A DNA stretch of 64,000 nucleotides, taken from assembly GCF_000153185.1 (NCBI RefSeq), contig NZ_CH724153.1:97016-161015 (forward strand), written 5' to 3'. Under the pieces are notes generated by a model. It was not told where the DNA came from. It searched no databases and was given only the letters and a program-made list of their open reading frames with translations. Shown piece by piece: positions 1 through 8,389 of this stretch. Position numbers and translations under genes: made by a program. Within the stretch, counting starts at the first letter, position 1. Each line of letters starts with the position of its first letter. Source of the stretch: Reinekea blandensis MED297. Its GTDB lineage: Bacteria; Pseudomonadota; Gammaproteobacteria; Pseudomonadales; Natronospirillaceae.

Positions 1-258
1 TCCACCCATCGAAAAAGGACAACGCAGAGTCCGGGCCCGTCCGAGTTCCCCTTCGGGCGGGGCCTGAAACGCACATCGGCTGCGCTTTGCCTCTAGGAAA
101 GGGAGCCACCCTGTCCGTCGAGACAAAACACACCCGCTGCACATTTCAGATCTCGCTGAGCATGCAAAGACTTTTTCAACAGGCTGCTAGGGCCTGTAAT
201 CAGGCAGGCGGAACTCTGGCACGCTAAGGTCATCATGAATCCAACCTACGTGTTGTGC
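1..258. other. Non-coding left edge, possible mobile-element remnant
   Basis: No convincing gene is seen. At 189-202 there is a small hairpin, GCCTG-TAAT-CAGGC, directly after a stretch (about 171-187) resembling the terminal sequences of some transposable elements (ACTTTTTCAACAGGCTGC). The motif CTAGGGCC at 187-194 also occurs, inverted, at the end of the repeat-like element near 22321. The segment lies downstream of the thiolase gene on the minus strand. Whether it is an element end or ordinary spacer cannot be decided from this window. Confidence 0.3.
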
Positions 259-1440
259 TTACACGCGTTCAATCAACATGGCGATGCCCTGACCGCCACC
301 GATGCACGCCGCCGCGATGCCATAGCGACCGCCGGTTTGTGTAAGTGAACATGCCAATGTTCCCACCAGACGAATACCGGTGGCACCCAGTGGGTGTCCG
401 ATCGCCAAAGCGCCGCCATGAACATTTAACCGCTCACTGTCGATGTGCAACTGTTGTTGCGCATACAGCGGCACCACACTGAAGGCTTCGTTGATTTCCC
501 AAAGGTCGATGTCGGAGACTGTCAGACCGTGCTGATGCAACAGGCGTTTGACCGCCGGCACCACGCCCTGTCCCATCAGTTCCGGTTGCGTACCGCGATC
601 GACGCAGCCGACGATGCGCGCCATGGGAGTGAGACCATGGTCAGACATCGCCTGTTCCGACATCAGCATCGCCAACGATGCGCCACTGGTTAACGGCGAG
701 CTGTTACCGGCAGTAATGTCGCCCTGTTCACTGAACGCCGGCGACAGGGTGGCCAGTTTTTCCTCAGTCGTTTCCGGTCGGATGGCGGCATCGTGGGCAA
801 AGGTTTTTTCATGATCCAATGGGATGGCGAGAATCTCATCAGCTAAAAAGCCGGATTGCTGACTGCGATAGGCTCGCTCATGCGAGCGGCAGGCAAAGCG
901 ATCCATTTCATCGCGTGTGATGCCAGCGTGTGCGGCTAATCGTTCGGCTGTCAGCCCCATGTTCAGCGCGACGGTCATGTCATAGGTTTTTCCGGTGGCG
1001 GAGTCCAGAGTGGGTACGCCCAGGGTGCCGTCTTTAAACAGCGCGGGGCCCATTGGCACACGCGACATCTGTTCGTAACCGCCAGCCAACGCAACAGTAT
1101 TGGCGCCGCAGGCAATGGTCATCATGGCAAACCTTAATGCCGCGAGGCTGGAACCGCATTGTTGATCGATCATGCGGGTGGCGGCCTGGTCGCCCAGTCG
1201 GCTTTGCATCAGTGGGTATCGACCGCCAAAGCTCCATTGCTCTTTCACTGCCAATGCACAACCGAGACTGAGATCGTCAATCTGCTCTGGGTTGACACCG
1301 GAGGTCTCCAGACTGTGATCAATCAATGTCGCCAGCAGTTTGTCAGCCGGCCAATCGGCCAGCGCATCGACGTCCGTTTTTTTTGGATGCGCCCGGCTGA
1401 AAGCCGTGCGTTGATAGTGGGTCAGGTAAACGGGGTTCAT
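259..1440 (-). CDS. Thiolase (acetyl-CoA/3-ketoacyl-CoA acyltransferase)
   Basis: Cleaves a 3-ketoacyl-CoA with CoA, or condenses two acyl-CoAs, in the cytoplasm. The 393-residue product has the family length. It shows the nucleophile Cys95 in IDQQCGSS, the NEAF motif at 317-320, His349 in GHPLGATG and the second catalytic Cys379 in CIGGGQG. The open frame extends further upstream, but the ATG at 1440 is chosen because it overlaps the stop of the M20 gene by four bases (ATGA), a typical coupled start. It is the last gene of the five-gene minus-strand operon. Next to a CoA-transferase pair it most likely cleaves the 3-ketoacyl-CoA made by that enzyme (inference). Substrate chain length cannot be read from sequence. 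Confidence 0.9.
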   Translation of the reverse strand: MNPVYLTHYQRTAFSRAHPKKTDVDALADWPADKLLATLIDHSLETSGVNPEQIDDLSLGCALAVKEQWSFGGRYPLMQSRLGDQAATRMIDQQCGSSLAALRFAMMTIACGANTVALAGGYEQMSRVPMGPALFKDGTLGVPTLDSATGKTYDMTVALNMGLTAERLAAHAGITRDEMDRFACRSHERAYRSQQSGFLADEILAIPLDHEKTFAHDAAIRPETTEEKLATLSPAFSEQGDITAGNSSPLTSGASLAMLMSEQAMSDHGLTPMARIVGCVDRGTQPELMGQGVVPAVKRLLHQHGLTVSDIDLWEINEAFSVVPLYAQQQLHIDSERLNVHGGALAIGHPLGATGIRLVGTLACSLTQTGGRYGIAAACIGGGQGIAMLIERV

Positions 1441-2711
1441 AGTTTCTCCAAACGACACCAGCGACTGATAAAGAGGACATAGGCTCTGAGGACATGGCGA
1501 ACCGATTCGATGTTCACGCACTCGTCGACGCCATGAATATTCTTGGCGACCGGTCCGTAACAGGTGCCGCCGGTGCGGTTGTAGAAGTGGAAGGCGCGTA
1601 AGTCGGTGGTGCAGGTTGACCAATAGGGTTCAGGGTCTGCTCCGATCAGGCTGCGGTGGCATTGCGACAGCAGTTCAATGCCGGGATTATCTAAATCGAC
1701 CAGATGACCTTCGGAACGAAAGCCATGAAATCTCAGCTTGGGTCGCTCGTCGGCAAAGGCCGGATCGTTTGCGCAGGTTTGCTCAATACAATCACTGACT
1801 TTCTGCATAATCTCATTCGCGGTCATACCGGGAGGGAACCCGATACGGCATTCCATTTCAGCAAAAGACGGAACACTCGACGGCCAGTTGCCACCGTTAA
1901 TCGCGCCGATGTTCAAGTTAAACGGATGGTCGAACGCCAGATAAGGTCCTGCCCGATAACGCTCATTGAGTTCATCTTCCAGGCGATGCAGTCCGGGTAT
2001 TAATCGTTGGATTTTTTCGATGGCATTGCTGCCGGTGCCGGCGGCTTGAACGTGCACAGGTTTACCACGCAAACTGATTTTGAACCACAGCGTGCCGATT
2101 TGTCCGGAATAAATTGAAGGCCCGAACGGTTCCGGAATGAGGACAAAGTCACCACCAAAGCCCTGATGCAAACAAGCCAGTGCACCATTACCTGAGCACT
2201 CTTCTTCAACCACGGCTTGCAGCGTCAGTGGCGTCGTGATGCGATAGCCGGCTTTTCGAATCGCATGTACGGCATAGATCATAGCCGCGACACCGCCTTG
2301 CATGTCGCCGGCGCCGCGACCATAGAGCCAGCCGTCTTGTTGCCATGGCTCATTGGGTGGGCGAGTCCACATCTCGAACGGGTCCGCGGGCACAACATCC
2401 AGATGACCATTGAATACCAGGGTTTTCCCGGGCGCTTCCGGGTTGAGTTGGGACACCAGGTTGTATTTGTTTTCGTGATCCCAGGGCACCGGCACATACA
2501 GCTCGTGCTGACTCAGATGGGCTTTATGCATACCGACCCGGGTCACCGGTAAACCCAGTGAACTCATGCGTTCTTCCACGCAGTGCAACACGGCCTGTTC
2601 TTCACCCAGGACCGAATAGGTTTTTACCATGTCTTCGATGAAGGACAGGGTTTCCGGAAAAACATCGTCGGCGCTGGCCAGCAGTGTGGATTCTTGCTCT
2701 GTCATGGTCAT
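1437..2711 (-). CDS. M20-family (ArgE/DapE-type) metallodeacylase
   Basis: Predicted zinc-dependent hydrolase removing an acyl or carbamoyl group from an amino acid-like substrate. The 424-residue protein carries the M20 metal motif NGHLDVVP (His103, Asp105), the bridging Asp136 in GAGDMQGG and the Glu pair 169-170 in VVEEECSG, followed by a dimerisation-type insert and a C-terminal catalytic half. Length fits the ArgE/DapE deacylase family. The ATG at 2711 is preceded by GAGGAAT at good spacing and starts four bases after the CoA-transferase B stop; the longer open frame would run into that gene. Its place between a CoA-transferase and a thiolase, in an operon with an aminotransferase, suggests that it deblocks the pathway substrate (inference). 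Confidence 0.85.
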   Translation of the reverse strand: MTMTEQESTLLASADDVFPETLSFIEDMVKTYSVLGEEQAVLHCVEERMSSLGLPVTRVGMHKAHLSQHELYVPVPWDHENKYNLVSQLNPEAPGKTLVFNGHLDVVPADPFEMWTRPPNEPWQQDGWLYGRGAGDMQGGVAAMIYAVHAIRKAGYRITTPLTLQAVVEEECSGNGALACLHQGFGGDFVLIPEPFGPSIYSGQIGTLWFKISLRGKPVHVQAAGTGSNAIEKIQRLIPGLHRLEDELNERYRAGPYLAFDHPFNLNIGAINGGNWPSSVPSFAEMECRIGFPPGMTANEIMQKVSDCIEQTCANDPAFADERPKLRFHGFRSEGHLVDLDNPGIELLSQCHRSLIGADPEPYWSTCTTDLRAFHFYNRTGGTCYGPVAKNIHGVDECVNIESVRHVLRAYVLFISRWCRLEKL

Positions 2712-2715
2712 GAGT

Positions 2716-3354
2716 TTATTCCTCGGCGGTAAACATGAGTTTGGCTTCGGTTTTGTCCTGCAGTTCGTCGTTGCTGATGTCAACGAGCTTTTCGCGGACC
2801 ATCAGGCCTTCAGGCGTGACATCGATGACGGCCAGATCGGAAATGATGCGATCGGTACAGGCTTTTGCCGTCAGCGGCAATCGACAGTGCTCAAGAATTT
2901 TCGGGCGACCCTGTTTGTCGGTGTGCGTGGTCAGCACTACCAGACGTTTGGTTTTTTGCGCGAGTTCCATCGCGCCGCCGATGCCGGGTGAAAACTTGCC
3001 CGGGATTTTCCAATTGGCGAGATTGCCCTGAGCATCCACTTCGAAGGCGCCGATCATGGTCAGGTCGAGTCGGGCCCGGCGGATGATGGCAAACGAGACC
3101 GCACTGTCGAACAGACTGGCCCCTTCCCGCAGCGAAACATAAGCCCCGGCGGAGTCAATTAAAAACGGGTCCATGTTTTCGGGGGCACTTTGTTTCCAGG
3201 CGCCCAGTATGCCGTTTTCCGAATGAATCTGAGCATCGAAATCATCAGGGAGGTAATGCAACACCTGAGTGGGCAAGCCAATCCCCAGGTTGACGATGCT
3301 GCCTTGGGTAATTTCCAGCACCGCGCGGGTCAGGATGCGTTCAACGACGGACAT
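2716..3354 (-). CDS. 3-oxoacid CoA-transferase, subunit B
   Basis: Beta subunit of a class I CoA-transferase (AtoA/ScoB/PcaJ type), which moves CoA from a donor such as succinyl-CoA or acetyl-CoA to a 3-oxo acid. The 212-residue product has the catalytic glutamate in SENGILG (Glu46) and the early GIGLPT motif. It overlaps the end of the subunit A gene by 14 bases, the usual paired arrangement. Together with the thiolase at the end of the operon it would turn a 3-oxo acid into acyl-CoA units. The exact oxo acid (acetoacetate, 3-oxoadipate or other) is not determined. Confidence 0.92.
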   Translation of the reverse strand: MSVVERILTRAVLEITQGSIVNLGIGLPTQVLHYLPDDFDAQIHSENGILGAWKQSAPENMDPFLIDSAGAYVSLREGASLFDSAVSFAIIRRARLDLTMIGAFEVDAQGNLANWKIPGKFSPGIGGAMELAQKTKRLVVLTTHTDKQGRPKILEHCRLPLTAKACTDRIISDLAVIDVTPEGLMVREKLVDISNDELQDKTEAKLMFTAEE

Positions 3355-4036
3355 GGTGGTCTAAAATTCCGTAATCATCGGTGAGTGCTTTCAGCTCAAC
3401 AACGCTGTCCACGAACGCACCTGGTGTGTGAATGTGCTCCGGTTTGAAGTGCCCGGGCTGTTTGAGATCGATGGTTTCGACAATGACATGGTCGGCCGCC
3501 ATCGCCATCAGCGGACTGAAGTTGATCGCCGAACCCTGGTACAACAGGTTGCCCAACCAGTCGGCTTGCGCTGCATGGATCAGTGCATAATCGGCCGTCA
3601 GTGCCATCTCAACTTTGTAGGTTTGCCCTTGCCATTCGAGTACATCTTTTTGCTGAGTGATTTCCGACTCCAGACCGATGTCGGTCAGGAAACCGTAACT
3701 GCCGGAGCCGGCGGTGCGGATTTTTTCGGCCAGCATGCCCTGAGGATGAAACTGCACGTCAATTTTGCCTTGATTCATCAGTTCAATGACGGTTTTGTTT
3801 AAACCAATGTGTGTGGTCACCAGCCGATCGACCTGGCCATTTTCGATCAGACGGCTGATGCCGTGGTGTGGTTCATTGGCGTCGTTTTTAATCAGGGTCA
3901 GCTGGGTCTGACCCTGACGCACCAGTTCGTTGATCAGGCTGAAAGGAGTACCCGGATTACCAAACCCGCCCACCATGACGGTGGCGCCAGACGGAATGGC
4001 CGCAATCGCGTCCTCCAGGGTGCGATTTTTTTTCAT
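3341..4036 (-). CDS. 3-oxoacid CoA-transferase, subunit A
   Basis: Alpha subunit of the class I CoA-transferase; pairs with the next gene. At 231 residues it has the family length and the glycine-rich N-terminal motif MVGGFGNPGTP used for CoA binding. Its start overlaps the aminotransferase stop by four bases (4033-4036), and its end overlaps subunit B by 14 bases, so the three genes are probably translated in a coupled way. Confidence 0.92.
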   Translation of the reverse strand: MKKNRTLEDAIAAIPSGATVMVGGFGNPGTPFSLINELVRQGQTQLTLIKNDANEPHHGISRLIENGQVDRLVTTHIGLNKTVIELMNQGKIDVQFHPQGMLAEKIRTAGSGSYGFLTDIGLESEITQQKDVLEWQGQTYKVEMALTADYALIHAAQADWLGNLLYQGSAINFSPLMAMAADHVIVETIDLKQPGHFKPEHIHTPGAFVDSVVELKALTDDYGILDHHVRR

Positions 4037-5373
4037 AGAAAGGTCTCTGCAGTGGCGACAAGGTGTTCAAAGTCGGACAGGCTGCCATCCAGCAAGTCGA
4101 TGATGTCGTCAATATCGGTTTGCGATACGGTCAATGGCGGCGTCACCAAAAAGTGATCACCGGCTAAGCCGTCCAGGCTGCGCCTTGGGTAAATCAGCAG
4201 GCCGCGCGCTTTGGCCAGTTCTGTTAATTTGGCGTACGCATTGAACGACGCCGGAAACGGCTTTTTGGCATTTCGGTCCTGAACCAGTTCGACACCCTGC
4301 AGCAGGCCAATGCCTCGGATGTTGCCAATGCTGGGGTGTTTCAGCGCCAGTTGTTCAAGTTTCTCACGCAGCTCGTTGCCACGTTGGGTGCAGTTATCCA
4401 GCAGGTGTTCAGACTTCATGACCTCAATGACCGCCTGACCCGTTGCGCAGGCCAGGGGATTGCCCGCATAGGTATGACCATGCATGAACCCGCCACCCTG
4501 GCTGACCTGTTCGACAATGCTGCCTCGTGCCAGCATGGCAGCAATCGGGTAGTAACCGGAACCGAGACCTTTAGCCAATGCCAGAATGTCCGGTGCGACG
4601 CCAAAGTGTTGGTAGGCAAACCATTGGCCGGTTCGGCCCATACCGCTGAGTACTTCGTCCATGATGAACAGGCACCCGTAACGGTCACAGAGTGTTCGCA
4701 AACCCTCCATGTAGGCTTGAGTGACCATGCGGCCACCGGTACTCGCACCACCCACCGGTTCAAGGACAATGGCGGCAATGGTCTCGGCTCCTGCGGCTTG
4801 AATGGCCTGTTCTGTCTGCTCTAACAGGGATGTAATGTGTTCTTCAACACTGCTTTCCTGATAGCGATACAAGTCGGGCGATGGCACCTTGATCGAGCCT
4901 TGGGTTACCGAACGAAATGGCGCTTCGAGTGGTTCGTAACCGGTCAGCCCCAGTGCACCGAGCGTGCTGCCATGATAAGAGGGCCGTAACGAAACAAACC
5001 GATGTCGTTCGGGTTGCCCTTGGCATACAAAATATTGAATGGCCAGCTTGATGGCGCTCTCCACCGCTTCGGAGCCGCTGCCGACAAAATAGACTTTGTC
5101 CAGTTCGCCGGCCGTCAGCTCTACCAGTTGCTCGGCTAAATCCAGTGCAACCTGGCTTTCAAATTGGGTGCGGTAACTGAAGGCGATCTTATCGAGCTGT
5201 TCAACCATGGCGTTTTTAACCGCCGGATGATTGTGGCCGATGTTGCAGGTGATGGCGCCAGAGCAGGCATCGATATAGTGCTTACCGTCGGTATCCCAGA
5301 TATGGATTCCATCGGCGTGACTGACCACCGGCATGGTCTCGCTTGTCAGATAAAACAGTGCATTGTTGGACAT
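4033..5373 (-). CDS. Class III (omega) PLP-dependent aminotransferase
   Basis: Transfers an amino group, typically from a non-alpha position, to an oxo-acid acceptor. The 446-residue protein has class III landmarks: GSGSEAVESAIK at about 98-109 for phosphate binding, IMDEVLSGMGRTG at 237-249 with the PLP-ring Asp239, and the Schiff-base Lys268 in LALAKGLGSGYYP. It is the first gene of the minus-strand catabolic operon and is divergent from the LysR gene across a 148-base AT-rich gap with palindromes. If the product is a 3-oxo acid, the CoA-transferase and thiolase downstream complete the breakdown, pointing to a beta-amino acid as substrate (inference). GABA, taurine or diamine transaminases are alternatives. 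Confidence 0.88.
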   Translation of the reverse strand: MSNNALFYLTSETMPVVSHADGIHIWDTDGKHYIDACSGAITCNIGHNHPAVKNAMVEQLDKIAFSYRTQFESQVALDLAEQLVELTAGELDKVYFVGSGSEAVESAIKLAIQYFVCQGQPERHRFVSLRPSYHGSTLGALGLTGYEPLEAPFRSVTQGSIKVPSPDLYRYQESSVEEHITSLLEQTEQAIQAAGAETIAAIVLEPVGGASTGGRMVTQAYMEGLRTLCDRYGCLFIMDEVLSGMGRTGQWFAYQHFGVAPDILALAKGLGSGYYPIAAMLARGSIVEQVSQGGGFMHGHTYAGNPLACATGQAVIEVMKSEHLLDNCTQRGNELREKLEQLALKHPSIGNIRGIGLLQGVELVQDRNAKKPFPASFNAYAKLTELAKARGLLIYPRRSLDGLAGDHFLVTPPLTVSQTDIDDIIDLLDGSLSDFEHLVATAETFL

Positions 5374-5521
5374 GATAAATACCGCGTTAGAGAGACTCAG
5401 AGCGACATCGCTTGGAATTATTATAGGTATAGCGAAAACTTAATTTCAATGTATGATGTTTTATCATTATTTGATGATTTTAAGTCATTAACTTTTGAAT
5501 TTTCCGATCGGAGAGATGGCG
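5374..5521. promoter_or_regulatory. Divergent operator/promoter region with ATGAT/ATCAT half-sites
   Basis: AT-rich spacer between the catabolic operon and the LysR gene. It contains a perfect inverted repeat ATGAT-GTTTT-ATCAT (5453-5467), which fits the LysR-type T-N11-A box, followed by a third half-site ATGAT at 5474-5478 that forms a second inverted repeat with the middle one. The arrangement fits a LysR recognition site plus activation site. The binding protein is inferred to be the adjacent regulator. Confidence 0.6.
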
Positions 5522-6469
5522 ATGGCCGAGATGAACGATAACGACATCAACATCAGCTCGATAAAATCGTTGCTGATCTTTAAAACACTCTACGAAACCG
5601 GAAATGCGACGCGCACGGCCAAAGACCTGGGCATTACCCAGTCTGGTGTCAGCCGGTCCCTGGCCCAGTTGGAAGACAACATTGGATTCCCGCTGTTCAT
5701 GCGTCATAAAAAACGACTGGTGACGCTGCCGGAAGCCGATGAGCTGTATCAGGAAGCGCTGCGGTTGATGGGGCATCTGGAAAACATGAAGCACAGCATT
5801 GCGGCGCTGCGTGAGTTTGGCGCGTCCCGCTTGCGCATTGCGTCAGCACCAGCGCTGGGGTTTGCCTATGTCCCCAAGACTATCGCGCGTATGCTCAATG
5901 ACAGCCCTAAGTACAGTACCTATCTCGATATTATGCCGAGCCCGGAGGTGGTGCGCGCCGTGGAAGCCGACTCGTTTGACGTCGGCTTTGTTTCATTGCC
6001 GATTGCCAGCCAAGCGCTCGTGGTTGATGAGTTGTTTTCAACGGAAGCGGTTTGCCTGATGCCCGAGCATCATGCGTTGGCGAAGGCGGAAGTGATTACC
6101 ATTGAAGATTTTGAAGGTCAGCATCTGGTGGTGCCCAACCAGCCGAACTTAGCGGCCGATGAACTGTTGCTGCAACTGTCGCAGAAAAACATCCGGATCG
6201 CCGGTAAAACGGAATCGAACATCGCGGCGATTTACGCGCTGGTCGCGAACGGGGTGGGAATCGCGGTGATTAATCCGATCACTGCTTACGATCATCAGAT
6301 GACCCGCGACCGGCTGCTTATTAAACCCTTTAAGCCGGCCATCCATTTTAATTTTGGCTTGGTGTACAAGCAAAAATGGTCAGATAACCGACTTATCTCG
6401 TTGCTCAAACGAGTATCGCCGGAGCTGCCGGATCATTTGGTGACGTCGGTTGCGCATCCTGCTGATTAG
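5522..6469 (+). CDS. LysR-family transcriptional regulator
   Basis: DNA-binding regulator, very likely controlling the divergent aminotransferase/CoA-transferase/thiolase operon. The 315-residue protein has an N-terminal winged helix-turn-helix (GNATRTAKDLGITQSGVSR region, about residues 20-60), then a periplasmic-binding-protein-like effector domain to the C-terminus. The ATG at 5522 is chosen because CGGAGAG lies at about eight bases; ATGs at 5516 and 5531 and a TTG at 5495 are less well placed. The stop overlaps the end of the convergent amidohydrolase gene by four bases. The effector is unknown and might be the operon's amino-acid substrate. Confidence 0.9.
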   Translation: MAEMNDNDINISSIKSLLIFKTLYETGNATRTAKDLGITQSGVSRSLAQLEDNIGFPLFMRHKKRLVTLPEADELYQEALRLMGHLENMKHSIAALREFGASRLRIASAPALGFAYVPKTIARMLNDSPKYSTYLDIMPSPEVVRAVEADSFDVGFVSLPIASQALVVDELFSTEAVCLMPEHHALAKAEVITIEDFEGQHLVVPNQPNLAADELLLQLSQKNIRIAGKTESNIAAIYALVANGVGIAVINPITAYDHQMTRDRLLIKPFKPAIHFNFGLVYKQKWSDNRLISLLKRVSPELPDHLVTSVAHPAD

Positions 6470-7677
6470 GCGGGACAGACCTCGACCTTAACGGTTTTCT
6501 CCTGGGTATTCACGGTGACGTTCAGGGATCCGTGGGTCATGTCGGGCATGCAGTATCCCTGAATAAACTCGTCCATCGTCAGGCGTTGCTCGTCATACAA
6601 CGGAAACAGACTTTGCTGCAGTGCATATTCGGCACCATGCGGCATACCATCGGAGCCAAAGAGTAAATCTTCACCGGGCACGTAGCCAATCTCATCAATT
6701 AACATCCGGAACGGATTGTTTGCACGACAGAGTTCAGGCGGCAGGCGATCGGTGTAGACGCCTGAGTCTGAGCTGAAATTGGGTTGGGGGCAGAGCGCAA
6801 TGTCCAGTGACTTTGCCAGCGTAGCGGTTTCCCGGCTGATGAACTGGCAGTGTTCAATGCGCACCGGAGGAAAGTCCGGGAACTCCTGTCTCAACGAATG
6901 TGTGGTGTTTACCACCTGGGCGGTGGCCCGATCACCAATCGCATGAATCGCAAAGGGCAGGTTGTAGTGCCGCAGTTGCGCCATCTTGTCGCGCAGATGT
7001 TCATCGCTGTAGTTCAGCAGCCCGGTCTCTCCTGACAGAAACGGAATGGAAACAGCGGCCGTGCGGGCGCCCAATGCACCATCGGTAAAAAGTTTGATGC
7101 CGTCGATCTGTTGGCGATCTTCTTCGGTAAGGCTTGTCAGTACATCTTCATCAGCCCACAGACGAGTTCGATCGCGATAACCAAGTTCATTAAACTGTGC
7201 GATCAGTTCCCGGTTTGGCAGCAGCATGTCTTCGGCATACCAAACACCCAGCGGCAGTAACTCGTCATCGTAAAATGCTTTCAGTCGCGCCGTCTCCAGC
7301 GGCCTTAAGTTGGTCAGGAATTTCAGGATCGTATAGATGTTGGCTTCAACCCATTCTTCATCATCGATGTTCGCGATGACGTCCGGGTGCTTGTTGCTCA
7401 GCATCGCTTTGGCTGACGGGTTGATCAGAAACCCATGAAGCGACGTGTTGCAGATGACCACGGGAGGAAACGATTCGAGTTCTTCATCGCTGAACTGGTA
7501 GTAACTGGTGTTCCAGCCCAGCACCACCGTCATCTCTTCTTTACTGTTGCGGATCAACGCGAGCGCATCGGCTTTTTCAGGGACGTTCCGAAGTTTGATG
7601 GCACCGGAAAAAGCAGCGCTGATGGACGGGTGAGTGTGATGATCTTTTAGCAACGGAATTTGATACTGTTCAATCAT
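6466..7677 (-). CDS. Amidohydrolase-superfamily protein, YtcJ-like, short N-terminus
   Basis: Predicted metal-dependent hydrolase of C-N bonds. The 403-residue protein keeps the core signature of the YtcJ/amidohydrolase-3 type: KDHHTHPS at 11-18, IKLFTDGALGARTA with the probable metal-bridging lysine, the His of FAIHAIGDRA, the His of VRIEHCQF and the Asp of GSDGMPHG. Relatives are usually about 540 residues and have some 60 residues of beta-sandwich before the HxH motif. Here that part is absent and the C-terminal sandwich is short. The ATG at 7677 is preferred to an upstream TTG at 7710, although neither has a strong ribosome site. Either a genuinely compact subfamily or an N-terminal truncation is possible. 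Confidence 0.75.
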   Translation of the reverse strand: MIEQYQIPLLKDHHTHPSISAAFSGAIKLRNVPEKADALALIRNSKEEMTVVLGWNTSYYQFSDEELESFPPVVICNTSLHGFLINPSAKAMLSNKHPDVIANIDDEEWVEANIYTILKFLTNLRPLETARLKAFYDDELLPLGVWYAEDMLLPNRELIAQFNELGYRDRTRLWADEDVLTSLTEEDRQQIDGIKLFTDGALGARTAAVSIPFLSGETGLLNYSDEHLRDKMAQLRHYNLPFAIHAIGDRATAQVVNTTHSLRQEFPDFPPVRIEHCQFISRETATLAKSLDIALCPQPNFSSDSGVYTDRLPPELCRANNPFRMLIDEIGYVPGEDLLFGSDGMPHGAEYALQQSLFPLYDEQRLTMDEFIQGYCMPDMTHGSLNVTVNTQEKTVKVEVCPA

Positions 7678-7894
7678 AAAAAAGCTCGTAAGACGGGTTG
7701 ATTCGAACAAACGACGGGTCGGTTTGTTTCGTTGAACGATAATTGGTTAGCGGTCATCTTTAAACGTGTTGCTTGTGAAAAGCAAGTTTCACCGTTCGAA
7801 GCCGTTTGATGTTTAAGGCAGGGGAGTTTGCAGGGACACCATCCTTGGCAGACTTTATGTCCCTTGTTGTCATGGCGGCGGAAGCTATTGATTT
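7678..7894. other. Spacer between two hydrolase genes
   Basis: No gene is seen. It holds an inverted repeat AGGGACA (7832-7838) / TGTCCCT (7858-7864) just downstream of the isochorismatase-type gene, possibly ending that transcript, and a small TTGCTT/AAGCAA repeat. The promoter of the amidohydrolase gene is probably here, but no clear -35/-10 pair was found. Confidence 0.35.
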
Positions 7895-8389
7895 TCAGGC
7901 GTTAGGGATTAATGCGCGGATGGCCGCATGAGAAATGATGTTCCGATCTTCCATTAACATCTGAGAACGACCGGTTTTCGCACTGATCACACCGTCTTGC
8001 AATACCGTAGCGGTCAATTGATTTTCGCTTGCGCCATTGTAGGTAAAGACAACGCAATGCTCGGCGGCTTGTCCGGCCAGTATCAAGAATTTGATGTTTC
8101 GTTCAGCTAAGCGTTGTGCAAGTTTGGTATTGTGAAAAGCGTTCGAGTACGTTTTTTCTAAATGCAGATCGGCCGGATCCTGTTGGATATCCGGGTGAAT
8201 GTCGAGGTCTTCCTCTGACATAAAGTCCGCTTCCCCGACGTCTCGGATATGAATCACGGTCTGACCGCCTTTGCGCATCAGGTCCGCAACATAGTTAATG
8301 ACCTCAATCGCGCCGGGGATGTCGCTTTTATCGGGGTACTCGTTCAGAAAACCATTCTGCATATCGATGATCAATAAGGCACTGTTCAT
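7895..8389 (-). CDS. Isochorismatase-family cysteine hydrolase
   Basis: Small cytoplasmic hydrolase of the isochorismatase/nicotinamidase fold; members cleave amides or enol ethers. The 164-residue product shows the expected catalytic triad: Asp9 in IIDMQNGF, Lys79 in LEKTYSNAF and Cys112 in AAEHCVVFT, with the usual cis-peptide segment before the cysteine. It overlaps the upstream amidase gene by four bases, so both are probably made together. In that setting an amidase-like role (deamidation or decarbamoylation) is more likely than isochorismate cleavage, but the substrate is unknown. Confidence 0.85.
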   Translation of the reverse strand: MNSALLIIDMQNGFLNEYPDKSDIPGAIEVINYVADLMRKGGQTVIHIRDVGEADFMSEEDLDIHPDIQQDPADLHLEKTYSNAFHNTKLAQRLAERNIKFLILAGQAAEHCVVFTYNGASENQLTATVLQDGVISAKTGRSQMLMEDRNIISHAAIRALIPNA

